Assembly (NCBI RefSeq): GCF_006716315.1
Contig: NZ_VFOV01000001.1
Span: 4,906,508-4,970,507 of the forward strand
Origin: Nocardioides albertanoniae
Lineage (GTDB): Bacteria; Actinomycetota; Actinomycetes; Propionibacteriales; Nocardioidaceae
Length of the DNA stretch: 64,000 nucleotides
Direction of reading: 5' to 3'
In this document: piece after piece, positions 32,541 through 40,181 of the stretch
How the letters are laid out: every line of letters starts with the position of its first letter
How positions within the stretch are numbered: position 1 is the stretch's first letter
Notes under the pieces: generated by a model
The model's database searches: none
Told to the model about the DNA's origin: nothing
Seen by the model: the letters and a program-made list of their open reading frames with translations, nothing else
Position numbers and translations under genes: made by a program

Positions 32541-34643
32541 TTACCTCGGGTTGCCTTCGATGTTCTGCAGCCGAGGCAGGGCTCGATCGAGCCAGCCGGG
32601 AAGCCACCAGGCACCCGCGCCGAGGAGCCGCATCACCGCCGGGACCACCAGGCAACGTACGACGAGGGCGTCGAGCAGCACCGCCACCGCCATCACGAAG
32701 CCCATCTCCTGCAGCATCCGGTCGGGGCTGAACCAGAAGGCGCCGAAGACCACCACCATGATCGCGCCGGCCGCGGTGATGACACCGCCGGTGTTCGCCA
32801 GGCCCTCGCGCACGGCCTCCTGCGCGTCGCCGCTGCGCAGCCACTCCTCGCGCATCCGCGAGATCAGGAAGACCTCGTAGTCCATCGAGAGCCCGAAGAC
32901 GATCGCGAACGTCATCACCGGCAGGAAGGCCTCGATCGGCCCCGGCTCGACACCGAGCAGCCCCTCCTGGAAGACGTACGTCATCGCGCCCATCGAGGCG
33001 CCGATCGAGATCAGGTTGAGCACGGCCGCCTTGATCGCCACCGCGACCGAGCGGAAGACGCACATCAGCAGCAGCGCGGAGAGACCGACCACGAGACCGA
33101 TGAAGAGCGGCAGCTTCTTGCCGACCGCGTCGGAGTAGTCGATCAGCGCCGCGGTGGAGCCGCCGACGAGCACGTCGTCGCCGAGGTCTTCGCGCAGATC
33201 CTTGACCAGCTCGGTGGTCGCCTCGTCCTGCGGGCCCGTCTCCGGGAAGGCGATCGAGGTGAACACCGCGCCGTCGTCCGACGGCTGCGGCGGCGTCACG
33301 GCGGCCACACCGGCGTACGCCTGGGTCTTCTCGTACGCCGCGGCGGCCTGCGCCTGCGAGCCCTCGGTCACGACCACGAGCGGGCCGTTGGCGCCGGGCC
33401 CGAACTTGTCGCTGACCAGGTCGTATGCCTTGCGCGTCGTCGAGGAGGCGTCATCGTTGCCGGCGTCGGCGAAGCCGAGCTGGAGGCCGAGCACGGGAGT
33501 CGCGAGGGCTCCGAGGGCGACCAGGGAGACGAGCAGCGCCACCCACGGGTGCCGCTGCACCCCACGCGCCCACGCCCGCCAGCCGCGGCCGGGCTCGCGA
33601 CGGGACCGGGCCGCGTGGCGGCGTACGGACTTCTCCAGGCGCTTGCCGAAGAGCGTGAGCAGTGACGGGAGCAGGGTGACCGCGGCGATCATCGTCATCG
33701 CAACGGTGAGCGCGACGCCGAGCACGACGCCCTGGATCGAGGTCAGCTGCAGCACGTAGAGGCCACAGAGCGCCAGGATCACGCTGACGCCGGCGAAGAG
33801 CACGGAGCGGCCGGCGGTGTCGATGGCGGTCGCGGCGGCGTCCTCACGGGTGGCGCCGTGGAGCAGCTCGCTGCGGTAGCGGGAGAAGACCAGCAGCGCG
33901 TAGTCGATGCCCACGCCGAGCCCGACGATCATCAGCATCGGCGCGGTGTAGTCGGGGATCGTGGTCACGTGGGAGAGCAGCGTGACCACGCCGAAGGTCG
34001 TGCCGACCGCGAAGATCGCAGTGATCAGCGGCAGGCTCGCGGCCAGGAACGAGCCGAACATGAACAGCATGACCACGAGGGCCGCCAGCATCCCGATCCC
34101 TTCCGAGCTGCCGCCCTCGCCCTCGTTGACTTCGCGCATCGAGTCGCCCGCCATCTCGACCTGGAGGTCGCCGGCCGAGGTGTCGTCGGCCAGCTCGAGG
34201 AACGGCTCGTAGGTGCTGATCGGCAGCTCGCCCGGCTCGGCATCCATCACGACGGTGACCAGTGCGGTCGTGCCGTCCTCGCTCACCGAGCCTCGCTGCG
34301 GGTCGGCGGGCTCGACGGTCTCGACGTGCGGGAGCGCGGCGAGGTCGGCGACCAGGTCGTCGACGGCTTGCCGGTCGGTGTTCCAACCGCGCTCGTCATG
34401 GATGACCGCGCGCACCTCGTCACCGTTCGATCCGCCGTGCTTCGCCTGCAGCTCGGCCATCTCCTGCGACTGGGTGCCCGGGATGTCGAAGGAGTTGCGG
34501 TAGTCGTCGCCGATGCCTTGCGCGGCCGCCGTCACACCCACCAGGACGACCACCCACAACAGCAGGGCGGTCCAGTGATGGCGTTGCGAGAAGGACGCCA
34601 GCCGCCGCAGCGGGCTGGGTCTCGGGGTGGTCTGGATGGTCAT
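32541..34643 (-). CDS. MMPL/RND-family membrane transporter
   Basis: This is a 700-residue RND-superfamily exporter of the MMPL type, moving lipids, siderophores or drugs with the proton gradient. It shows two repeats of one helix, an extracellular loop domain and five helices. The first helix is HHWTALLLWVVVLVGVTAAAQ. The GLGVGIDYALLVFSRYR and IVFGLSMDYEVFLISRMREEW motifs mark the conserved GxxxDY segments in helix 4 of each half. The start at 34643 has GGAG at the right spacing; ATG 34646 is one codon earlier. Divergent from it is a PadR repressor gene, and inverted repeats lie between them, so it is probably induced by a PadR ligand such as an amphipathic drug. Confidence 0.88.
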   Translation of the reverse strand: MTIQTTPRPSPLRRLASFSQRHHWTALLLWVVVLVGVTAAAQGIGDDYRNSFDIPGTQSQEMAELQAKHGGSNGDEVRAVIHDERGWNTDRQAVDDLVADLAALPHVETVEPADPQRGSVSEDGTTALVTVVMDAEPGELPISTYEPFLELADDTSAGDLQVEMAGDSMREVNEGEGGSSEGIGMLAALVVMLFMFGSFLAASLPLITAIFAVGTTFGVVTLLSHVTTIPDYTAPMLMIVGLGVGIDYALLVFSRYRSELLHGATREDAAATAIDTAGRSVLFAGVSVILALCGLYVLQLTSIQGVVLGVALTVAMTMIAAVTLLPSLLTLFGKRLEKSVRRHAARSRREPGRGWRAWARGVQRHPWVALLVSLVALGALATPVLGLQLGFADAGNDDASSTTRKAYDLVSDKFGPGANGPLVVVTEGSQAQAAAAYEKTQAYAGVAAVTPPQPSDDGAVFTSIAFPETGPQDEATTELVKDLREDLGDDVLVGGSTAALIDYSDAVGKKLPLFIGLVVGLSALLLMCVFRSVAVAIKAAVLNLISIGASMGAMTYVFQEGLLGVEPGPIEAFLPVMTFAIVFGLSMDYEVFLISRMREEWLRSGDAQEAVREGLANTGGVITAAGAIMVVVFGAFWFSPDRMLQEMGFVMAVAVLLDALVVRCLVVPAVMRLLGAGAWWLPGWLDRALPRLQNIEGNPR

Positions 34644-34674
34644 CATGTCTCCTTGTCGCTTATGCCTGGCTACG

Positions 34675-34731
34675 TGTAGACAGACAACATGTACGGAGAC
34701 AATGTACGTCGGGCTGTGTAGGCTGTCTACA
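34675..34731. promoter_or_regulatory. PadR-type operator region between MMPL and padR genes
   Basis: The perfect 9-bp inverted repeat TGTAGACAG (34675-34683) / CTGTCTACA (34723-34731) encloses two direct ATGTACG copies (34689-34695, 34702-34708). The right arm touches the PadR start codon. TGTAC-rich dyads are usual PadR targets, so the region probably controls both divergent genes. Confidence 0.6.
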
Positions 34732-35051
34732 TGAAAGCCGACGCCCTCCGTGGCCACCTCGACTCGCTGATCCTGGCCGTCGTCGAGAAGCAGCCCCTTC
34801 ACGGCTACGCGATCATCGAGGCGCTGGCCGCTCGCAGCGGTGGCGAGCTCGACCTCCCCACCGGCACCATCTACCCCGCCCTGCGCCGCCTCGAGAAGGC
34901 CGGCTATCTCGACAGCTCCTGGTCAGAGGTCGGCGGCCGCAAGCGCCGCACCTACGAGCTCTCCCGCGCCGGCCACAAGGCCCTCGCCGCCCACCGCCAG
35001 GAGTGGAAGACCTTCGCCACCGTCGTCTCCGACGTGCTCGGCCCTGCCTGA
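34731..35051 (+). CDS. PadR-family transcriptional regulator
   Basis: This 106-residue winged-helix repressor has the conserved PadR N-terminal domain: LDSLILAVVEKQPLHGYAIIEAL, LPTGTIYPALRRLEKAGYLDS, and GRKRRTYELSRAGHKAL. It lacks the long C-terminal helix of larger members, placing it in the short PadR-s2 (LmrR-like) group, which binds flat aromatic compounds. Its place opposite an MMPL exporter and its overlap with inverted repeats suggest control of that exporter. Downstream on the same strand is a permease-prefix-domain membrane protein, a common PadR partner, after a 21-bp repeat pair. Confidence 0.92.
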   Translation: MKADALRGHLDSLILAVVEKQPLHGYAIIEALAARSGGELDLPTGTIYPALRRLEKAGYLDSSWSEVGGRKRRTYELSRAGHKALAAHRQEWKTFATVVSDVLGPA

Positions 35052-35077
35052 TCCCCCTCCCTCCGCTGTCCACCTCC

Positions 35078-35125
35078 GCCGAGAAGTCACCCCTGCAGGC
35101 CGAGGAGTCACTCCTGCAGGTCGAG
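35078..35125. repeat. 21-bp intergenic repeat, family B, copy 1
   Basis: Two full units (GCCGAGAAGTCACCCCTGCAG from 35078 and its variant from 35099) and the start of a third (GTCGAG at 35120) stand 21 bases apart, directly after the padR gene. The same unit forms a larger inverted cluster at 35860-35994. Confidence 0.85.
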
Positions 35126-35211
35126 TGGGTACCAGGCACCAGGGCTGCTCCGGCGTCGTTTCAGGGTCGTCCCTGATGCGCCCGAGGTCACCTGCGACCG
35201 ACGATCAGCCC

Positions 35212-35850
35212 ATGAGCGCAGTCGACGTCTACCTAGCGGACCTGCGTGCCGCCATCCCCGGCCCCAGCTGGACCCGACGCGATCTGCTGCGCGAGGCCGG
35301 CGGCCACCTCGAAGACGCGACCGAGGCGTACGCCACCGCCGGCTACTCGACCATGGAGGCCGAGACCCTCGCACTGCGCGACTTCGGCTCGGTCGACGAG
35401 GTCGCCCCCGGCTTCCGGGACACCGTCGCGATCGGTGCTGCGCGGCGTACGGCGATCCTGCTCGTGCTCGTCATGATCCCCCAGACGGTCCTCTGGGACG
35501 GACGGATCGACCTCGGCGCCAGCGCCGGCGCGGCGGCACCCGACGGAGGCCTCTTCCACGTGCTCGACACCCTCATCGGTTACGTCGGCACCGCGGGCAC
35601 CATCGGCGCGGTCATCGCGCTCGTGGCGACCGCGATCGGTCAGCGCTGGCTCCCGATCGGCGCTCGCACCGCTCGCCTGACCGCGGCCTGGTCGCTGGCC
35701 ACGGCCCTCGCGATCCCGGTGATCGGCTTCACGATGCTCACCCTCACCGGCGGACTCACCGTCATGCTCGCGATGAGCGCGATCGCCTTCATGGCCATCC
35801 CGTTCGCCCTGGTCGCCGTCTCGGCCCAGCGCACCCTCGCCGCCTGCTGA
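35212..35850 (+). CDS. membrane protein with permease-prefix-like cytoplasmic domain
   Basis: This is a 212-residue protein. The first 70 residues form a soluble helical domain (VYLADLRAAIPGPSWTRRDLLREAGGHLEDATEAY, then TMEAETLALRDFGSVDEVAPGF). That is the pattern of the permease prefix domain found with PadR regulators and ABC permeases. Four hydrophobic segments follow (TAILLVLVMIPQTVL; YVGTAGTIGAVIALVATAI; AWSLATALAIPVIGFTML; VMLAMSAIAFMAIPFALVAV). It lies 160 bases after padR and may be part of the same unit. It has no transporter motifs and may sense or relay envelope state. Function unknown. The ATG at 35212 is the first start giving this domain. Confidence 0.75.
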   Translation: MSAVDVYLADLRAAIPGPSWTRRDLLREAGGHLEDATEAYATAGYSTMEAETLALRDFGSVDEVAPGFRDTVAIGAARRTAILLVLVMIPQTVLWDGRIDLGASAGAAAPDGGLFHVLDTLIGYVGTAGTIGAVIALVATAIGQRWLPIGARTARLTAAWSLATALAIPVIGFTMLTLTGGLTVMLAMSAIAFMAIPFALVAVSAQRTLAAC

Positions 35851-35859
35851 GACCCACCC

Positions 35860-35994
35860 GCCGAGGCGTCACTCCCGCAGGCCGAAAGGTCAACTCTGCA
35901 GGTCGAGAAGTCACACCAGTGACTTCTCACCCTGTAGGAGTGACGCCTCGGCCTGCGGGAGTGACTTCTCAGCCTGCAGGGGTGACCTCTCGGC
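35860..35994. repeat. 21-bp intergenic repeat cluster, family B, copy 2
   Basis: Units start at 35860, 35881 and 35902 in one orientation and at 35932, 35953 and 35974 in the other, all 21 bases long. The centre is a perfect hairpin GAGAAGTCAC-ACCA-GTGACTTCTC (35905-35928). The cluster fills the space between two convergent genes, so it could act as their terminator. Confidence 0.9.
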
Positions 35995-36013
35995 AGAGCG
36001 CAGGAGGATCAGG

Positions 36014-37861
36014 TCAGTCGAACTTGCGCTTCTGGCGCGGCTTGCGGGGCCGGTCGTTGGAGTCGCCGCGACCACCGTGGCGGGGGCCGCTCTTGTCGAA
36101 GCGACCGCCGGAGCGGCGTACGGGACCGCCGGAGTCCTCGGAGAGCTCGATGAGCTTGCCGGAGATGCGGGTCGACTCCAGGGCCTTCCAGGTCTCGGGG
36201 GCGAGGTCGGCGGGGAGCTCGACGAGCGAGAAGTCGTTGCGGATGGAGATGTTGCCGAAGTCGGCGCGACGCAGGCCGCCCTCGTTGGCGATGGCGCCGA
36301 CGATCTGGCGCGGCTCCACGCGGTGACGCTTGCCCACCTGGATCTTGTACGTCGCGAGCGGCTGCCCGGTGTGGCGCGACGTACCGGTCTCCCGGCGCGC
36401 CCCCGAGCCACGGTCGTCGCGGTCGCGACGTCCACGACGGTCGTCGTAGGCGGGCTTCTCGGGCTCGGGCTCGAGGAGCAGCGGCTCCTCGCCGTGGAGC
36501 ACCGCGGCCAGAGCGGCAGCGACGTCGACCTCGGGGATGTCGTGCTCCTCGACGTAGTGGCGCACCACGTCGCGGAAGAACTCGATCTTCTCGCCCTCCT
36601 GGAGAGCGGCGGTGATGCCGTCGTCGAAGCGCGAGAGGCGGGTCGCGTTGACCTCGTCGACCGACGGCAGGTTCATCTGCTTCGGCGATGCCTTGGTGTG
36701 CTTCTCGATCGCGCGCAGCAGCCAGCGCTCGCGCGGGGTGACGAACGAGATCGCGTCGCCGGTGCGGCCGGCGCGACCCGTACGACCGATGCGGTGCACG
36801 TAGGCCTCGACGTCGGTCGGCAGGTCGTAGTTGACGACGTGGGAGATCCGCTCGACGTCGAGACCGCGAGCCGCGACGTCGGTGGCGACCAGGATGTCGA
36901 GCGACCCGTCCTTGAGCTGGTTGACGGTCTTCTCGCGCTGGGCCTGAGCGATGTCACCGTTGATCGCGGTGGCCGCGAAGCCCCGCGCACGCAGCTTCTC
37001 GGCGAGCGACTCGGTCTCCGACTTGGTGCGGGTGAAGACGATCATGCCCTCGAAGTTCTCGACCTCGAGGATGCGGGTGAGCGCGTCGACCTTCTGGGGG
37101 TAGGACACCATCAGGTAGCGCTGGGTGATGTTGGAGGCGGTCTGGGTCTTCGCCTTGACCGAGATCTCCTTGGCGTCGCGCAGGTACTTCTTCGAGAGCC
37201 GGCGGATCTGGGAGGGCATGGTCGCCGAGAAGAGCGCGACCTGCTTGTCCTCAGGAGTGTCGGCGAGGATCGTCTCGACGTCCTCCGCGAACCCCATGTT
37301 GAGCATCTCGTCGGCCTCGTCGAGCACCAGGAAGCGCAGCTGGGAGAGATCCAGCGTGCCCTTCTCGAGGTGGTCCATGATCCGGCCGGGGGTGCCGACG
37401 ACGACGTGCACGCCGCGGCGCAGCGCGGTCAGCTGCGGGCCGTAGCCCTGGCCGCCGTAGACCGGCAGGATGCGTACGCCGTCGAGGTTGGTCGCGTAGC
37501 GCTCGAACGCCTCGCACACCTGCAGCGCCAGCTCACGCGTCGGCGCGAGCACCAGCGCCTGCGGAGCGTTCTGGTAGACGTCGAGGTTGGAGAGCACCGG
37601 CAGCGCGAACGCGGCGGTCTTGCCGGTGCCGGTCTGCGCGAGGCCGACGACGTCGTGACCCTCGAGCAGCGAGGGGATCGTCGCGGCCTGGATCGCCGAC
37701 GGCGTCTCGTAGCCGAGCGCCTTGACGGCGTCGAGCACACCGGCGGAGAGACCGAGTGAGTCGAAGGTCGGACCCTGCTGCGCCTCCACGCCGGACTCGC
37801 CGCCGGCCGCCTCGGGCGCGGGAGGGGTGGATACGGCAGAATCAGCGTCGGTGCTCACCAT
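36014..37861 (-). CDS. DEAD-box ATP-dependent RNA helicase (DeaD/CsdA-like)
   Basis: This 615-residue RNA helicase probably remodels mRNA or assists ribosome assembly, especially in the cold. In order it has the Q motif (TFDSLGLSAGVLDAVKALGYETPS), Walker A AQTGTGKT (about 75-82), PTRELA, TPGR, DEAD in LDEADEML, SAT, and the helicase C motifs TRTKSETESLAEKL, ATDVAARGLD and HRIGRTGRAG. A DbpA-type RNA-binding domain lies near residue 500 (YKIQVGKRHRVEPRQIVGA), and the C-terminus is very basic and Gly/Arg-rich. This architecture is that of DeaD. It is a single gene whose 3' end meets repeat family B. It starts at ATG 37861, with GTG one codon later as an alternative. Confidence 0.95.
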   Translation of the reverse strand: MVSTDADSAVSTPPAPEAAGGESGVEAQQGPTFDSLGLSAGVLDAVKALGYETPSAIQAATIPSLLEGHDVVGLAQTGTGKTAAFALPVLSNLDVYQNAPQALVLAPTRELALQVCEAFERYATNLDGVRILPVYGGQGYGPQLTALRRGVHVVVGTPGRIMDHLEKGTLDLSQLRFLVLDEADEMLNMGFAEDVETILADTPEDKQVALFSATMPSQIRRLSKKYLRDAKEISVKAKTQTASNITQRYLMVSYPQKVDALTRILEVENFEGMIVFTRTKSETESLAEKLRARGFAATAINGDIAQAQREKTVNQLKDGSLDILVATDVAARGLDVERISHVVNYDLPTDVEAYVHRIGRTGRAGRTGDAISFVTPRERWLLRAIEKHTKASPKQMNLPSVDEVNATRLSRFDDGITAALQEGEKIEFFRDVVRHYVEEHDIPEVDVAAALAAVLHGEEPLLLEPEPEKPAYDDRRGRRDRDDRGSGARRETGTSRHTGQPLATYKIQVGKRHRVEPRQIVGAIANEGGLRRADFGNISIRNDFSLVELPADLAPETWKALESTRISGKLIELSEDSGGPVRRSGGRFDKSGPRHGGRGDSNDRPRKPRQKRKFD

Positions 37862-37916
37862 CCAACGGTAGGCCCATATAGCACGTTCTCTGCATTCCTC
37901 GCCGCGGTGGCCCCGA

Positions 37917-38195
37917 TCACGTGCCGACAGTCAAGATCCGTTCAAGCCGCCGCTCGATGCGGCGGGAATCGACCTGCGACTTCAGATCAGCAGACGTACG
38001 CCACCCCGACCGCTCATAGAACGCGATCGCCCGGGCGTTGTCCTGAAGCACCCAGAGTTCGAGCGTGGTGACGCCCACCGAGCATGCGTACGCATCCACC
38101 TCTGCCAGCACGCGCCCACCCGTCGACGCCAGGCACCGATCGTCCTGCGCGGAGCAATCGCCAGCAAATCGATTACCAGATGGTCCGCGAATCAA
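37917..38195 (-). pseudogene. GNAT acetyltransferase remnant (truncated, frameshifted)
   Basis: The readable frame of 92 codons contains the C-terminal half of a GNAT N-acetyltransferase: GRVLAEVDAYACSVGVTTLELWVLQDNARAIAFYERSGWR. The preceding strand (LVIDLLAIAP), which normally leads straight into the acetyl-CoA loop, is found in a different frame just upstream (about 38120-38165). That frame in turn starts after a stop codon. The gene has therefore lost its N-terminal half and carries at least one frameshift within the acetyl-CoA loop. It lies head to head with another broken gene, so the whole 37.9-39.3 kb patch appears to be decaying. Confidence 0.7.
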
Positions 38196-38253
38196 TCAAT
38201 AGACCCACCGCGGATCCATCAGTAGATGAGAAATCTGCGGATACACTGACGGC

Positions 38254-39339
38254 GTGAACGACATCCTCCCGCTGGCTACGTGTCGTTCGGGGCGCGGCCT
38301 CGGATCATCGACGAGGTGCAACGAGGCGGCGACGACCTACTCCTTGCGATCAACGAGTGCGCTGATGGCGACAACTCACCGGGTCAGTTCGTTCTTTCCG
38401 GATCATCCAGATTCCTGACCGTTCCGACGCTCTCAGAGTCGTTGGCAGGCCGAGCCGTGTTTCTCGACCTCTGGCCGTTGAGCGCTGCTGAACGCACCGG
38501 CTCCGTCGTTGACACGCCCGCCGCGCTGTTCGACCCGTCGGGATTCACCTCCCGCGACCTGCTCTCACCCTGGGACCGAGACCAGTACTTCGACTTGATC
38601 CGATCGGGCGGATATCCGGAGGCGATCCGTGTGCCCGAGTCTGTCCGCGACGCATGGTTCGACTCGTACGTCTCAACAGTGACGCTGCGGGATGTGGCAA
38701 GTTTCGCCGACATCCGCAACGCGAGCGCGGTTCCGCAGCTTCTGAGCCTGGTCGCGGCACGTTCCGGCAGTCAGCTGGTCCTGACCGACCTGGCAAAGAG
38801 CATGCACCTCGCACAGAACACCGCGCGGGGACTACCTCGGCTATCTCGAGATCGTGTTCCTCACCGCGAGCCTTCCGGTGTGGTCGACCAACCTCAGCTC
38901 TCGGCTGATCAAGACCCCGAAAGCGTACGTGACCGACACCGGGCTAGCCGCTTCTCTTCTCGGTGTCGATGAGAGCGTCGCCGAGCCCGGACATCCCCAG
39001 GCGGGCCAGCTCGTCGAGACTCTCGTCTTCACCGAGCTCACCCGCCAGCTCACCACCAGCAGCGCTCGTGCGAGCCTCAACTACTTTCGAGATCGTGAGG
39101 GCCGCGAGGTCGACTTCGTCCTCACCAAGCGAGACGGGAGCATCGTCGGCATAGAGGTCAAGGCCAGCGCTACGGCGAAGGTCGACTCGTTCAAGCATCT
39201 GGCCTGGATGCGTGACAAGTACGGCGAGAAGTTTCGTGCGGGCTACGTGCTCTATCTGGGTTCGGAGATCCGGCCCTTCGGCGACCGACTCACCGCGGTG
39301 CCACTATCCGCACTCTGGGAAGGTCGGCGATTGCTCTGA
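38254..39339 (+). pseudogene. AAA-type ATPase of the DUF4143 family, broken
   Basis: The sequence encodes the body of an AAA/DUF4143 ATPase: RPRIIDEVQRGGDDLLLAI (Walker B region), GQFVLSGSSRFLTVPTLSESLAGR, RSGGYPEAI, then KTPKAYVTDTGLAASLLG and the nuclease-like C-terminal domain EVDFVLTKRDGSIVGIEVKAS. Two lesions are visible. The segment with the P-loop is missing between a plausible GTG start (38254, MNDILPLA) and the Walker B region. One extra G in the GGGG run at 38827-38830 shifts the frame, and removing one G restores ARDYLGYLEIVFLTASLPVW. Without Walker A it could not bind ATP normally. The frameshift could be a sequencing error; the deletion is not. Confidence 0.8.
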
Positions 39340-39345
39340 ACGGCG

Positions 39346-40167
39346 TCAGGAGGCGATGACCTCGTCGCCGACGGCGATCTCTCCGGGGTGGACGACGGCG
39401 AGGTGCACCGCTGCCCACACCTTGCCGTCCCAGCGGCGGTGCCGGGCGAGCGTACGCAGCGGGTCCTTGCCCGACTCCAGGGTCTCGGCGTCGATGGTGG
39501 TCATCACGCAGCGGTCGATCCGCTCGGCGACACGGAACCTGGCGCCGCCGATCGCAACCTCCTGCCAGCCGTCCTCGGCGAACGGCTCGGGGACGCCCTC
39601 GACGAGCAGATTGGCGCGAAACCGTCCGGCCGGGACGTCGTCGTCGGCCCAGGCATCGACCTGGCCGACCGACGCATCCGAGATGAGCGACACCGGCGAG
39701 GAGTCGTGGAAGGCGGCGTGCTCCCCGGGCCGGAACTTGTCCGGGTTCATCGCCCGCCTCGTCGGCTCGGCACACCACATCAGTCGCAGGTCGTCGCGGC
39801 CGAGCACCTTCCGCAGCCAGCTGTCGGCCGTCTCGCCGACAGCCCGCGCCGTGAGCTGCTTCCGGAAGAAACGTACGCCGACGGTCGGCGCGTCCTCGTC
39901 GGGCGCCGTCACCTCCAGCGGGTCCGCCCCCGGGCCGCTCAGCGTCAGGTCCACGCCCGTCGGGCCACCGGTCGCCGGGGTCTCCGCCACGATCTCGAAC
40001 AGCGACCGCAGCTCTCGAGCCGTGACCAGCTTGTCCCTGCCGTCGACCACCATCCACTCGCGGTCGCCCACGATCCCGGTGCGGCCGACGTACGCCGCCT
40101 CGACCGGCCTGATCGCCGTCGACTTCACCGGATGGACGTTGATCCCTGCCAGGTGCATGCGGCCCAT
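39346..40167 (-). CDS. MOSC domain protein
   Basis: This 273-residue protein has an N-terminal MOSC beta-barrel (MHLAGINVHPVKSTAI, VGDREWMVVD) and a C-terminal MOSC domain (FHDSSPVSLISDASV, FRANLLVEG, RIDRCVMTTID with the conserved Cys that can carry sulfur or molybdenum cofactor). The layout is that of the YcbX/mARC group, which uses molybdenum cofactor to reduce N-hydroxylated compounds or to transfer sulfur. No redox partner domain is fused. Its start is 14 bases downstream of the glmS stop on the same strand, so the two are probably co-transcribed without an obvious functional link. ATG 40158 is an alternative start. Confidence 0.85.
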   Translation of the reverse strand: MGRMHLAGINVHPVKSTAIRPVEAAYVGRTGIVGDREWMVVDGRDKLVTARELRSLFEIVAETPATGGPTGVDLTLSGPGADPLEVTAPDEDAPTVGVRFFRKQLTARAVGETADSWLRKVLGRDDLRLMWCAEPTRRAMNPDKFRPGEHAAFHDSSPVSLISDASVGQVDAWADDDVPAGRFRANLLVEGVPEPFAEDGWQEVAIGGARFRVAERIDRCVMTTIDAETLESGKDPLRTLARHRRWDGKVWAAVHLAVVHPGEIAVGDEVIAS

Positions 40168-40181
40168 TGAATCGGACCCGG

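Noticed and set aside
38827..38830. Programmed frameshift in the DUF4143 gene
   Set aside because: The run GGGG is followed by ACT with no slippery heptamer or pseudoknot, and the gene already lacks its P-loop, so decay or a sequence error is simpler.
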